The notes beneath the pieces are model-generated. The model saw only the letters and a list, made by a program, of their open reading frames with translations, was not told the origin of the DNA and ran no database searches. From Macrocybe gigantea (Eukaryota; Basidiomycota; Agaricomycetes; Agaricales; Callistosporiaceae), in contig SJRY01000276.1 of NCBI GenBank assembly GCA_011319805.1, positions 124,001 to 188,000 of the forward strand: a stretch of 64,000 nucleotides of DNA, read 5' to 3'. The position numbers were made by a program, and so were the translations under genes. Shown here piece by piece: positions 1 through 10,433 of this stretch (position 1 is the first letter of the stretch; every line of letters begins with the position of its first letter).

Positions 1-14
1 GTGGGATGTGCTTA

Positions 15-174
15 TCAGTCGATTCGAGATCCATTCATGCCTTTTTGGTAGCCGAGGTCTGAGCGCAGACACGCTTCGCGCGTGCACCTCGCTTTGAGGT
101 ACCGAATCTGCACAATCAAGCCCTTGCATTCCTTCTTATGTTGTACCTTCAGAGCCGACAGTTCCTGCGAGTCA
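15..174 (-). pseudogene. Truncated duplicate of PACT-domain exon
   Basis: Copy A of the direct repeat keeps a usable splice acceptor at 175-177 and an open frame. The frame encodes the start of the PACT domain (SALKVQHKKE... through GYQK), then nine unrelated residues and a TGA at 15-17. A gtaag donor at 236-240 overlaps the TAA stop of the parent gene, so skipping that stop by splicing (intron 175-240, 66 nt) would append a second, truncated PACT start to the protein in frame. Whether it is ever transcribed cannot be told from sequence. Confidence 0.55.
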
Positions 175-179
175 CTGCC
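42..179. repeat. 138-bp perfect direct repeat, copy A
   Basis: Positions 42-179 are identical, base for base as read, to 470-607, at an offset of 428 bp in the same orientation. On the minus strand the repeat covers the end of an intron (with its cag acceptor) and the first two thirds of a PACT-domain exon. This copy lies downstream of the stop codon of the spindle-pole gene. It is either a recent tandem duplication or an assembly duplication. Confidence 0.95.
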
Positions 180-236
180 GCACGTCTAGAATGTACGCAT
201 AAGTAAAAATCCAAAAGCCGGAGAGTGGGTAGAGGC

Positions 237-3200
237 TTACTTTGCGCGTGACAGGAACATGACGGCCCACACAACGCTTCTCAATTTGTACGGCCTTTTC
301 GCCGGAGGTAGTGAGATAGGGAAACCGATCCTAGCGATGGACGAAATGATCGTTCGTTCACTGAAGTGATAAAAATCATAAGATTAAGGTTTTAGGCGAC
401 GTTGAGAATCAAAACTTAGGCGAGTTCCGACCTTTTCTCGAATTGCGATAGGAGCACGAGCAGGTAATGTTTTTGGTAGCCGAGGTCTGAGCGCAGACAC
501 GCTTCGCGCGTGCACCTCGCTTTGAGGTACCGAATCTGCACAATCAAGCCCTTGCATTCCTTCTTATGTTGTACCTTCAGAGCCGACAGTTCCTGCGAGT
601 CACTGCCCGTGCACGGGTAAGCCGTCGGACGCATTGTTTAGACCGAACATGGCAAGAAACTTACGCAGCACAGACGTGGCCCTTGATTTGGCCGCGAGCC
701 TTGTTGGTCTTCTCCCGCTGGCTTTCCAATTGCTCGTTGAGCAATCTGATTTGTGACTGGTTTTGTTTCTTCTGCCGCTCCAATTGAGCGAGCTCCTCTT
801 TGTGCTTGACCTCCAACCTTTCCTTTTCTGACCGCAGGAGTTTGAGGTCTCGACCAAAGGCTTCCGCATCCTTTTTGACGCGCTTCAAATCGGCTTGCAG
901 CGCGGAGACAGTCTTGGCAACCTCGCTTTTCTCTGTCGATGCGCGGTCTCTCTCCACTTCGGCTTGTTGCAGAGCATCTTCCTTGTCAGACAGAGCGCGA
1001 CGAAGGTCTTCGATTTCCGACAGATACAGATCGAGCTTATGACGTCGCTTCTCATGTGTAGTAGACGAAGCGGCGTATTTGTCGCGCAACTTCGCAGCTT
1101 GCTGCAAAAATGGAATGTGAATTATAACATTTCACCGAAAAAATGTGAACTGACCTCTGACACCTCGGTGAACCGACGTTGGAGGTCCTTGTGGTCATTG
1201 ACAAGCAATTCTCGTTCTTGACGAAGTTGGTCAATCGTGTTTGTATTTTCGGAGACTCGAGTTTCGAGGAACCGCGCTTTTTGTTCAGCATTGACATTTT
1301 CTAGAGGAAGATTAACACAGTCTGGTAGGACATCTGCTATCACTGACCTCGCAACTCTTGTTCCAGGTCGTGGTTCTCTTTCTTGTATTTCTGTAATTGG
1401 TCTTTGACCTCATCCATGTCCTGCGTAGGTTAATGTCAGCTATATTCCCGTCGAGAAAATGAATACTTGCTGATTCGGTCCGGCGTAATTGGGCTAGGAT
1501 TTCCGATTTTTCACGATGAACGCGGTTCTGCTCTGCAGTAAGACCACGGAGTTGAGCTCTCTCAGACTTGAGGTTCTCTTCGAGCTCGGCAATGGCTCCT
1601 CTGGCCTTCTCCAGTTCCTTCCAAGCAAATTAGCATCCATGCACAGCGGTATATAGCTGACTGCACCTCTTCAACGTCGTATCTCATCTTCTTTCCTGTT
1701 TCGCTCTGTTCGGCTAGCTTTCTAGCTTCTGCTCCGTGTGAGTTCGACAACGCCCAAGCCAGCGTCCTCCAACTTCTCCAATTTGTCGTCGATGCTTTCG
1801 TTGGCTCGATCGAGCTCACGCTGCAAACGAGAAATCTCGGCTACTAAAGGGGACACCGATGGATCTGCAGCAGTGCTATTTAGCCATGACAACTAGAAGG
1901 GTCAGTCGATAATTTCTTCGAAAATCGAGGGATATGCTCGCTTACTTCTTTTAGTGGTCCACCTGGTGTCCGTGGCGCCCTGAACGACAGCGACAAAACA
2001 TGACGATGAATGGGAGAAATCCCGCTTGCGTTAACGAGTTTATTGGGAGTGTTGAACTCGTTGACAGTCATCCTCAAGGCCTTGTTGCGTTCCAGTAATT
2101 CCTCTTTCTCCCTCTCCAGCATCTCGATCTTGTTGCGTTCCAGTAATTCCTCTTTCTCCCTCTCCAGCATCTCGATCTTGGCGTCTTTGTATTGGCTTTC
2201 TCAATGGCCTTGCGGCGGGAGACTTGATTCAGGATCGCGTTCAATCTCGCAATCTCCTTGTTTGCGTCGTCTAGCTCCTCTCCAAGGCTTCAAATTCGGC
2301 CTGAGTCGGTCCGCGCTCGCTCGACGATTGATGAGCGGTGCTATTTGTGCTCTGTCGCTCGAGCTCCCGTTCCAAGGATGCCACCTTGTTCTTGAGCTCC
2401 ATGATGACCTCTTCATCGCCTAGCATCTTCTTCTCGGCGTCCTCCAGTGCGTCTTCCATCTGACGGCTACTTGTCTGGCCTTCTCCGCTTCATCTTCCAG
2501 CTTGTCCAGGTCGTCTTGCACCTGCGCCTCAGCGTCCGTCAGTGCTTGGATCCTCTTTCAGCAGCAGAAGCCAGCTCCTCTTCAAGTGTCTCGATACGCT
2601 CGATGGCGGAAGAAGCTCCATCTTCGAGCTCACCGACATACTCTTGATTGGCTCGCAGGTCGTCGTTCGCCTTGCGCAGGGCAGTCAACACCTCTGTCAT
2701 ACGCGTCTTCTCTGCCTCCACCTCTATCGCCTTGCTGTTCAGTTCTTCCTCCATCTTGTTAATGACATCCGACATCACGAAGGTCCCTTTCGAGGTCATC
2801 AATCCTGGCGTCCGAGCGCATCACTCTTCTTCAAGTGCTTTGATTTGGCGTTGGCTTTCCTGAGATCTCCCATCAGCTGTGTGATACGTTCATTGGATGA
2901 TTTGAGCTCTTCTCCAAGCTCTTTGCCACTCGCAAGAGCTTGTTCGTTCGGCCTTGTCGGCTCTCTCGACGGCAAGCGCGCGCTCTTCCTCCAACGCCTC
3001 GACCTGCCCTTCGACCTCCCGAATGCGGCGCGAGCTATCGAGTTCGGCGTCTTTCGCCCTCTTCTCTGCTGCCTCAGCCTTGTTCTCCAACTCCTTGATA
3101 TCGCGCTGACGCCCTGCTCGACTCCGCCATGCGATCTTTCCACCGTTCCTTGTCCCTTGCCCTCTCGTCCTTTTCTTTCTCGAGCGCATTTCGCATCTTC

Positions 3201-5374
3201 TCTGTCCTGGGAACATTTGGCAAGCTCTTCCTTGACGTGGTCCAGCATTTCCTCTAGGTTCGCCTTTTCTTCGACCCATTTTTCGCCTCCGACGTCCTCC
3301 TCTACATTACCCAATGCCGTTCCTCCAACACTGACACGCCTGTTCGGCCACCACTCAACCGCCTAAGACTCTGGTTGCTTGAAACCGAAGGCGTGCTGGC
3401 CGGTATTAGCTTTCTTCTCCTCATCTAGTTTGCGCAACCTTTCCAACAAAATCTCATTCTCCTCTTGAAGTCGCCGATTCAAGCCGTGCAGGTAGTTGTT
3501 GAGTTTTCCAGCATTGAAGCGACCCACGCCATGTCCGAGTGCCCCTGCACCAAACCCCATGGCGGGGTCGAACGACGTGTTCACTCGGTGGTGAGTCGTC
3601 AGGTCGTGCGAGGACGCAGTGGAGACGAATGACGCGCGATCGGCGGCACCATCGTATGGCGAAAGATTGCTAGGCGTGGCCCACTGCATACGTGTCTGTT
3701 GAGGAGCAGCGTCCCCTGGATCTGGAGAAGATCCTGAATCTGACGTGCCAGGAGAAGAAATCATCGCTTGCGCCAATGGATGAGAAGCGCGGGGCCTATT
3801 GGCTGCAACTCTTGGCCGCGGCGTGACGCCAGCAAACGCGGTCTGGAGAGTTGGGCGAATGGTCATGGAGGTTGTATCTGATGTTGATTCCGTGATTGAA
3901 GGAGTAACAGGAACTGGCAAATGGCGAGGATGAGGTGTTGGAAACTTGAGACGGGGTCGAGTAGTTGAATTTATGACTGACAACAGGAAGGAACGACGTC
4001 GGGTGTGAGGAGTCATCGAATCTTCATGAGCCTGGTTCGGGGCTGGAGTCAGAGGCACTGTCATGTCTTCCTCATCTTCAGCGGGCACATCAAATCGCGC
4101 ACGAGGCCGCGGAAAAGCAGGTGTCGGTGTAAACGCTGCAGGTTCAGGAGGCGAAGACAAGACACTCCGCGAGGATTGCTGCATTTGTTTGGGGCTCCTT
4201 CGCCTCGTTGCATATGGAGCCGGCTCGCTGCCCTCCGACGAAAAAGTTGGCTCCGGCGCTTCAGAAGAATGTGTTTCCTGGTCGGCTTCCGAAGTTGTCT
4301 CGTCCCTTGTAATCTCTGAAGCAGCTTCATCGGAGTGTGATACAGCAGGAGATATTTGCACGTCCGTAATATCCATAGAATGGACATCCATATCGTTCCC
4401 AGTTATGTCTTGGATATCACTTGAAGGCGTCCCGGTTTGGTCTCGAGCCACAACGGCGGGCGAGGCCGTGTTTGATCTAGGAAGAGGGATTGACGCGCCA
4501 GGGATCGGGGAATCGACATCTGACTGTGGAAAAGCTAACGATCTGTTGCTCTTCGGTGTCGAGTTGGACGGAGACGATGCTGGTGAAGGCGTGGTACGCG
4601 ATAATGACGGCGTCCTCGTGCGGGGTGCTGCTGTTCTCCGAAGTGCAACGTTCCGGAATTTGTCAAACGGCGAGGCCTTCAAATCGTCCTTAAGACTACG
4701 GCAGACTGATTACAAAGTCAAACGTCACCAACCTTTGGCTCGGACTTGAGGCTGAGGGAATAGTCGTAGCTCTTCTTCGGCGTCTTCCCTTCCTGCATCG
4801 GTTCAGTCGGATATAACGGCGAGCTCGACCTGCTGATCGACTGAAGGGCATCAGTCAAAGACAAATCGTCTTCCTCCGCAGTGGCGTCGACGTCGTCCTG
4901 CGGTGGCAAGTAAACATCAGGCACACTGTCCTTGCTCGCATGCTCTTCTTCCTGGCCCTCGCGAGAACGAGATTCAATGCTCATCTCGTCATCATCTTCA
5001 CCGGAATTCGGCGGATGAATAACGCTGACATCGAAGCTATCGGAGCGTTTCTCCACTCCCAAGAACCTCTGCGAAACGGAAGACAATCCCAAAGACTTTG
5101 TCGAACGAGACGCAATTGATGTGGCGAAACGCGCAGTACTTGAAGCACTGGATGGTGGGCGAATCGTCGAAGCGACCGTATGATGTACAGATGATGCCGC
5201 TGGTGTAGAATGCACAGGGGACGAGAAATCGCTGAGGTGATCCTCTTGATCGTCGGAGTTGTCGTCGACGGGTAGCTGGGAGTCATCCAGGGGATTGAGG
5301 GAAGGAAGAGAGGGCATATCCCTGTTTTCTATTGCCTCTATCCTCCTCCATATTCGGGAGGGTGTTTCGAGCAT
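237..5374 (-). CDS. pcp1: Pcp1/pericentrin-like spindle pole body coiled-coil protein, frame disrupted
   Basis: This is probably the fungal pericentrin-type scaffold that recruits gamma-tubulin complexes to the spindle pole body. The start is placed at 5374 (MLETPSRIWRR); an in-frame Met also lies at 5416. Exon 1 ends near 4733 and exon 2 begins near 4688. The N-terminal ~600 residues are Ser/Thr/Pro-rich and end in a Cnn1-like helix at about 3400-3500 (LHGLNRRLQEENEILLERL). Long coiled coils follow. The C-terminus is a PACT domain split over exons 432-602 (HKKECKGLIVQIRYLKA, then GYQKHYLLVLL) and 237-360 (IARIGFP, then RSVVWAVMFLSRAK and TAA). Introns at 603-664 and 361-431 have clean ends. 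Oddities: an in-frame TAG at 3363-3365 just after the Cnn1 helix, and about ten frame changes between 3200 and 1735, each with good coiled coil on both sides and no intron signal. The N- and C-terminal exons are intact. The gene is either damaged or badly sequenced in the middle. Confidence 0.8.
470..607. repeat. 138-bp perfect direct repeat, copy B
   Basis: This is the resident copy, inside the coding exon of the Pcp1-like gene (exon 432-602, minus strand). Sequence outside the repeat diverges abruptly on both sides: base 180 differs from base 608, and the homology stops before base 42/470. Confidence 0.95.
2084..2179. repeat. 48-bp tandem repeat, two copies
   Basis: Two identical 48-bp units (2084-2131 and 2132-2179) encode, on the minus strand, a 16-residue coiled-coil unit (LEREKEELLERNKIEM) twice. 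The unit length preserves frame but not the seven-residue heptad phase. It lies inside the disrupted part of the Pcp1-like gene. Confidence 0.9.
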
Positions 5375-5902
5375 AGCCGCCATGTTGTCGATGAAGCACT
5401 CAACTAGCAACGCCAAAGTGGCAGCTCACGTCGCGTTGTAGCACGTGATCGTGTTGAGAAACCTGGTAAATGTGAAAAATAGTTATTTCTTTTGACTACG
5501 TTATTTAAATAAGGGTCATTACACAGGCGGCGTTTTGTGGACGTGAAGGTGTTGGCGTAACTGGTATTTACTGTCCGTAGACCCAGTTTTGGTGATTAGT
5601 TGCACCTACATGACGGTGTGCAGACTAGTCCCTTTTTCTCACGGCCAATCACGGAATCTATGATGGCACGCAAAGTGTTGATATTAATCACCATCTGGCA
5701 GATTCTCACCATGTAAATGTAGAAAATTCATAGACAAACTTGTTACATTCCTGTACTACAAGCCCTTTTTATACATGCTTGAAGACCTCCTCCTAGCTAC
5801 GAAACCTGTAAGAAATCGTTTAAGGCAGTTGGGAAACGCTATATTGGGCGCCGCCCAGTACGTCGGTATCCGCACGTATCATAGACATAGGGTTGTCCAA
5901 CT
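5375..5902. other. Intergenic, 5' of pcp1-like gene and 3' of BTB gene
   Basis: No convincing coding sequence, RNA gene or repeat was seen. It should hold the promoter of the spindle-pole gene and the 3' end of the BTB gene. Confidence 0.6.
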
Positions 5903-6883
5903 TCAAGCTTCAACCCTGCGCCTGGTCGGAAAGAGTTCCTGTATATTCAAAATGAGCCTTAATAAATATTCAAGCAATATAGCCCGTACCTTATCTATCA
6001 CACTGTCAATGTATAGTGCAAATTCGCGAAGGAATGCGTTCAAGTCGTTCTTGATGGCAGATTCGCAACCGATGCAGTTCAAAGATTCATCTGCAGCCTT
6101 ACAATCGACGAAAGTCTGGAGCAGTTGATCGTGAGTCATACGTGGTCGTCTGTACAACGCTTCTGCGAGGGCTTGCACGTATCGATCCCAATATTTGGCC
6201 ATGCGCTTGCCGTTGAAGCGGTCATAGCCATGGCGACCTTTGCATTTTCCCCAGATATATCTCCCACAGGTCTCCAAACCGAACTCCAAAGCCGCAGCCC
6301 GTGCTGCTTTCCGGCATTTGAGATATTGTTGAAAAATGTGAAATACGGCGGCCCCGTTGAGCCGGCCCAACTCGGTCACATATTGTAGCTCATCCAGGGT
6401 GTGTCGCAAGCATTCCTTGATCGCGAGTTGAGCATGGGTCTGCAATCCCAGCTCGACGGAGATTGCATATGCTTTGAGAGGCTCGTTACTGAGCATCGAA
6501 GCTTTCGATGTCAGGACTTCTCTCAAAGTCTCAACAACGCCTGCCATGTCATATTTATCGGCGAGTCTCAGTGCCAGGAGGATGTCGGTCTGCTTGAAGC
6601 TGGGTTTGCACCTCGGATGGCACCAGCGCAGCAGCTGGAGCAGATCTCTTCCGGCATCGTCGACATCGATTATCGGCATATTGTCTGCATCATTAGGCTG
6701 AGGGAGCTGGAACATGGTGCGGAAAATAGGAGACGCATCGCTGAGTATCATTCGTCTGACGGCAAACTCGATTCCGTCATTGGTTCGAAGTACGACGTCT
6801 GCGTTATCGCGAGAATCGAATGGAGAGATGTCGAGCGATGGGGTAGTAGCTTTCGTCGTGGGTTTGAGCGTTTCCATAGACAT
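5903..6883 (-). CDS. BTB/POZ domain protein
   Basis: The protein is about 310 residues with an N-terminal BTB fold: ADVVLRTNDGIEFAVRRMILSDAS at residues ~28-50, a typical start with the conserved D..L and the 'H/R..IL...S..F' region, and the helix pair around LLRWCHP and ALRLADKYDM. This subtype is greatly expanded in Agaricomycetes and usually has no further known domain. Function is unknown; BTB proteins commonly dimerise or bridge to Cul3 ligases, but no C-terminal substrate domain was recognised. One intron, 5939-5989 (51 nt, gtacgg...cag, phase 0), joins ...VIDK to ELFPTRRRVEA and the stop. The reading frame is intact. Confidence 0.85.
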   Translation of the reverse strand: MSMETLKPTTKATTPSLDISPFDSRDNADVVLRTNDGIEFAVRRMILSDASPIFRTMFQLPQPNDADNMPIIDVDDAGRDLLQLLRWCHPRCKPSFKQTDILLALRLADKYDMAGVVETLREVLTSKASMLSNEPLKAYAISVELGLQTHAQLAIKECLRHTLDELQYVTELGRLNGAAVFHIFQQYLKCRKAARAAALEFGLETCGRYIWGKCKGRHGYDRFNGKRMAKYWDRYVQALAEALYRRPRMTHDQLLQTFVDCKAADESLNCIGCESAIKNDLNAFLREFALYIDSVIDKVRAILLEYLLRLILNIQELFPTRRRVEA

Positions 6884-7685
6884 GATCGTTCTGAAGATAG
6901 CCTAGCGAGCGCTTGGTGCTGCATGATCGACTTGAGAACCCAAGCACGGACTAGCACAAGAGGTCACAATCCGTCACAAGGGCTTCCAGAAACTACACAA
7001 GAGTTCCCATCATAGGCAACGCATTTCAGAACTTGTGCATCTTCTACGAACGTTAATTAATAGCAACAGTTAAGATAGTTAAATGTGCATACAATGGAGA
7101 CTGCGTATTGGAAGGCATCGTCTTCTTACGTAGATGGCAAGGCGACGACCAACGCAGACTATCAGCCAGGGCATCTGCTTGTGTACCCGTGCGCTGAGAC
7201 CGAAAGCTGATGCAGTGATTGTCTTGGAAAAAGATATCGAATCATTGAGAACTAAATGGATATGAACGTCAGATTATTCGAATGTAACCCGGACCAATGA
7301 CTGCAAACAAGCGTCACGCACGGCCAACGACGGAAGAGCGCCCGCAAGACGGGAAGTTCACATGACTCGTCCCTAGAACTTGAGAAGACAAAAAAAAGGA
7401 TGTGTGTCACGATGCCACGTTCTGCCGCTTACAGATGGCTTTTGACTCACGGGCACTCTAGCGGACGTCGCTGACGCCCGACTGGGCAAGTCCGTTCCTC
7501 GTTCCGAGCAGGTGAAGCATTCCCTCACTAGAATCCCGTGGAGCCATAACGGAAGTTTCTCGTCTCCATGTGACTTAACCCAGGAATCCACAATGCATAG
7601 ATGGCGATCGTGAGAGGATGGATCAAGGGACCTCCCTTTATATATACCCCACGTCAACACATCTGAGCAATTCTGCATATCCACA
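6884..7685. other. Divergent intergenic region between BTB and monooxygenase genes
   Basis: This 0.8-kb region is shared by two divergently transcribed genes. Apart from a TATA-like run near 7640 I see no gene, repeat or RNA element. Confidence 0.6.
7639..7646 (+). promoter_or_regulatory. TATA-like element of monooxygenase gene
   Basis: TATATATA lies 40 bp before the chosen ATG at 7686, which implies a very short leader. Confidence 0.45.
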
Positions 7686-9644
7686 ATGTCAAATGGGAAC
7701 GAGCATGCTGCAAACGGCGATGCACGTCCGGCAGAGTTCACCCGCTTGGACAAGGCGCTGTATGAAGAACGGCCTATGCGCATCGTCTGCATCGGTGCCG
7801 GCGCTTCGGGGCTGCTGCTCGCGTACAAGCTGCAGCGTTCCTTCGGGACGTTTGAGCTGGCGCTTTACGATAAGAACGAAAAGGTGACTGGGACGTGGTG
7901 GGAGAACAGATACCCAGGGTATGTCCTACGGCGCGGATCTGTTCCGCCAGGCGGAACACACAATTGACATGATCCGTTCGTTCTTGTCTTCTCGCGTTTC
8001 TCCAGATGTGCGTGCGATGTGCCGGCCCACACATACACCTGGAGCTTTGAACCAAAGACGGACTGGTCGTCGGTGTATGCAGGCGCGGACGAGATCTTCA
8101 AGTACTTTAGCGATTTTGCGGTCAAGTACGACCTGCTCAAGTACTGCAAGCTGCAGCACCAGGTGGTCGGCGCTGCTTGGGATGACAAGCGGGGCGGGTG
8201 GGACGTCGACGTCGTCAATCTCGCCACAGGCGAAACGGTCCACGACAGATGCGACATCCTCGTAAATGCCACTGGCATTTTGAACGCTTGGAAGTGGCCC
8301 GACATTGTAGGTCTCAATGACTACAAGGGCATCCTTATGCACACGGCGAACTACGACCGTAGCGTCGAGCTGACCGGCAAGCACGTCGGCCTCATCGGGA
8401 ACGGGTAAGCTCCTGATTTACCTTCGCGAATAGTTCTTTGCCGGTATCCACGATAGGCCCTGTCTAGATCGTCAGGTATACAGGTACTGCCGGCCATCCA
8501 TCCGAAAGTGTCCCGAGTCACCACCTTTGTTCGTCGACCCACCTGGGTGGCTCCAGTTCCAGGGCTGGAGCAGCGCGCTTTTACACCCGAGGAAATAAAG
8601 AACTTCCAGGAACACCCTGAAAGCCACCTCGCATATCGTAGGGAATTGGAAGCTAGTTTGAATGCCTTGTTCCCTCTGTTTCTTTCCGATTCCGAGGTAC
8701 AGAAAGCATCTAGCCAGGACATGACGGAACGGATGAAAAAGGCACTCGGGGACAAGAGCGACGCACTGGCCGAAAAGTTGATACCCAAGTTCGCGGTCGG
8801 ATGTAGGAGGATAACACCGGGGGCTGGATACTTGGAGACCCTGGCAAAGGAGAATGTCGAGGTTGTGTATGGCGAAATCGAGCGAGCCACGGAGAAGGGC
8901 CTGTTGAGCTCGAACGGCAAGGAGTACCAACTAGATGCTATCATATGCGCAACGGGATTCAATACGTCGTACCGGCCACGTTTCAAGCTGGTCGGGAAGA
9001 ACAATAAAGTTCTCGCCGATGAATGGAAGAACGAAGCCAAATCGTATTTCGGAATGGCAGCGGCAGACTTTCCAAACTATTTCATGGTGCTCGGGCCTAA
9101 CAGTCCAGTCGGAAATGGGCCACTCTTAGTTGCCTTAGGTGAGCCAGTCCGCCAGTATGACTAGATCGCATCTAGACTGCAGTCTGCAGAGGCACAGTTG
9201 GACTATATGCTCAAGTTTATGGACCGGTGGCAAACGGAGAACATCCACAGTTTTGCGCCGAAAGGGGATGCTATCGAAGACTTTATCGCGTTCAAAGACC
9301 AGTATATGGAGCGAACGGTGTGGAGCGAGGAGTGCCACTCCTGGTACAAGAACAACAGCGTCTCGGGCAAGGTGACTGCACTATGGCCGGGCAGCACTAT
9401 GCACTACCTGGAGATTATCGCAGACGTGCGGTATGATGATTGGGATATTGTGCATTCGGGAAAGAACCGATTCGAGTACTTTGGAAACGGGTTTTCGAGG
9501 ACCGAGATGGACCCAACAGCGGATTGGGGATATTATATCAGAGACCACGACGATGGTCCATACCTTGGGAGAAGGAAGAGGTGGGCTGTGATGACTAAGT
9601 CTGGGTCAAGAGCTGTAAACACAGCAGCGAACTTTTTGGGTTGA
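7686..9644 (+). CDS. FAD/NADPH-dependent Baeyer-Villiger-type monooxygenase
   Basis: This is a flavin monooxygenase expected to insert oxygen into ketones or similar substrates with NADPH and O2. The first Rossmann motif is IVCIGAGASGLLLAYKL (about residues 32-48), followed by GTWWENRYPG and CDVPAHTYTWSF, typical of the fungal BVMO group. The segment YKGILMHTANYD matches the BVMO fingerprint region and is followed by the NADPH-binding GKHVGLIGNGSSG (split by an intron). ATGFNTSYRP precedes the C-terminal part. Introns fall near 7920-8006, 8405-8467 and 9140-9190, all with gt...ag ends. All exons join without frame problems. No biosynthetic partner genes lie beside it, so the substrate is unknown. 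Confidence 0.9.
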
Positions 9645-10433
9645 AATTTCAAATGACAACAAAGCTGCTTACGCGGGCAATACCGGAAGGCGCTCTGCCG
9701 CGAAACGTGAGGAGGACGAGGGAGTTTCCAAAGTAGGAAAAGGATCGCGCCTGATCACTTGAAAAAGCATCCCCGGCCAAGCCATGTGGCATTCGATAAT
9801 GCCGAGGAGCAAATTCGTCCCGTTTCCCGCCGTCGGGTTAAAGTACGTCAGAGCAACACACACGACTTGCAACATCGGAAAAACTCATCAAACGAGGTGA
9901 AAATTTCCAGCTGCATGGCTGCGACTATTGTACGTAATGAAGCTGGGTCAGGTGGCACATAAGACAACTGCGAGTCACCTGCGAGACAGCAAAGTGAGCA
10001 TGATTAGGAGCGGCGAGCGTCGGTGGCACTGACGAGGTTAATGCCAAGTGAGACGGTTGTCAAGGACAGGAGGTCGAGTTATTATTCGCGCGAGGAGGAA
10101 CTGTGTTGGGTTTACTAATGGGGAGATCAAATAAAGGTCGGACGGAGCTTGGCGGTTGGGTGACAGCGTGTGGGGAAGACGAGAAACCATTCGGACGGTA
10201 GACTAGACTATCAGAGCTGCAGGAAAAGAGCAGACCAACGCTATGATAAATTGGCAGCAGGCAAAGATCCGGAAATTGGCATGGTTAAAGGAGTAAAAAT
10301 TGGATAAACTGATATCATGCGGAATCTCGGACTGATCAGGGAGCGGCTTGTCCTCGTCGCCATCAAGTCCGCCCTGAGTCTTGACGCTGCTCTAAATTCT
10401 ACCACCAACACCTCCACTTCACCCCACAGCCTT
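9645..10433. other. Intergenic
   Basis: No gene was recognised. An in-frame upstream ATG at 10317 could extend the next gene by 39 residues, but the conserved-looking protein begins at 10434. Confidence 0.55.

Noticed and set aside
244..330. Separate small gene reading EKAVQIEKRCVGRH on the minus strand
   Set aside because: Another frame of the same segment continues the PACT domain (IARIGFP ... RSVVWAVMF), which explains it as the last exon of the spindle-pole gene.
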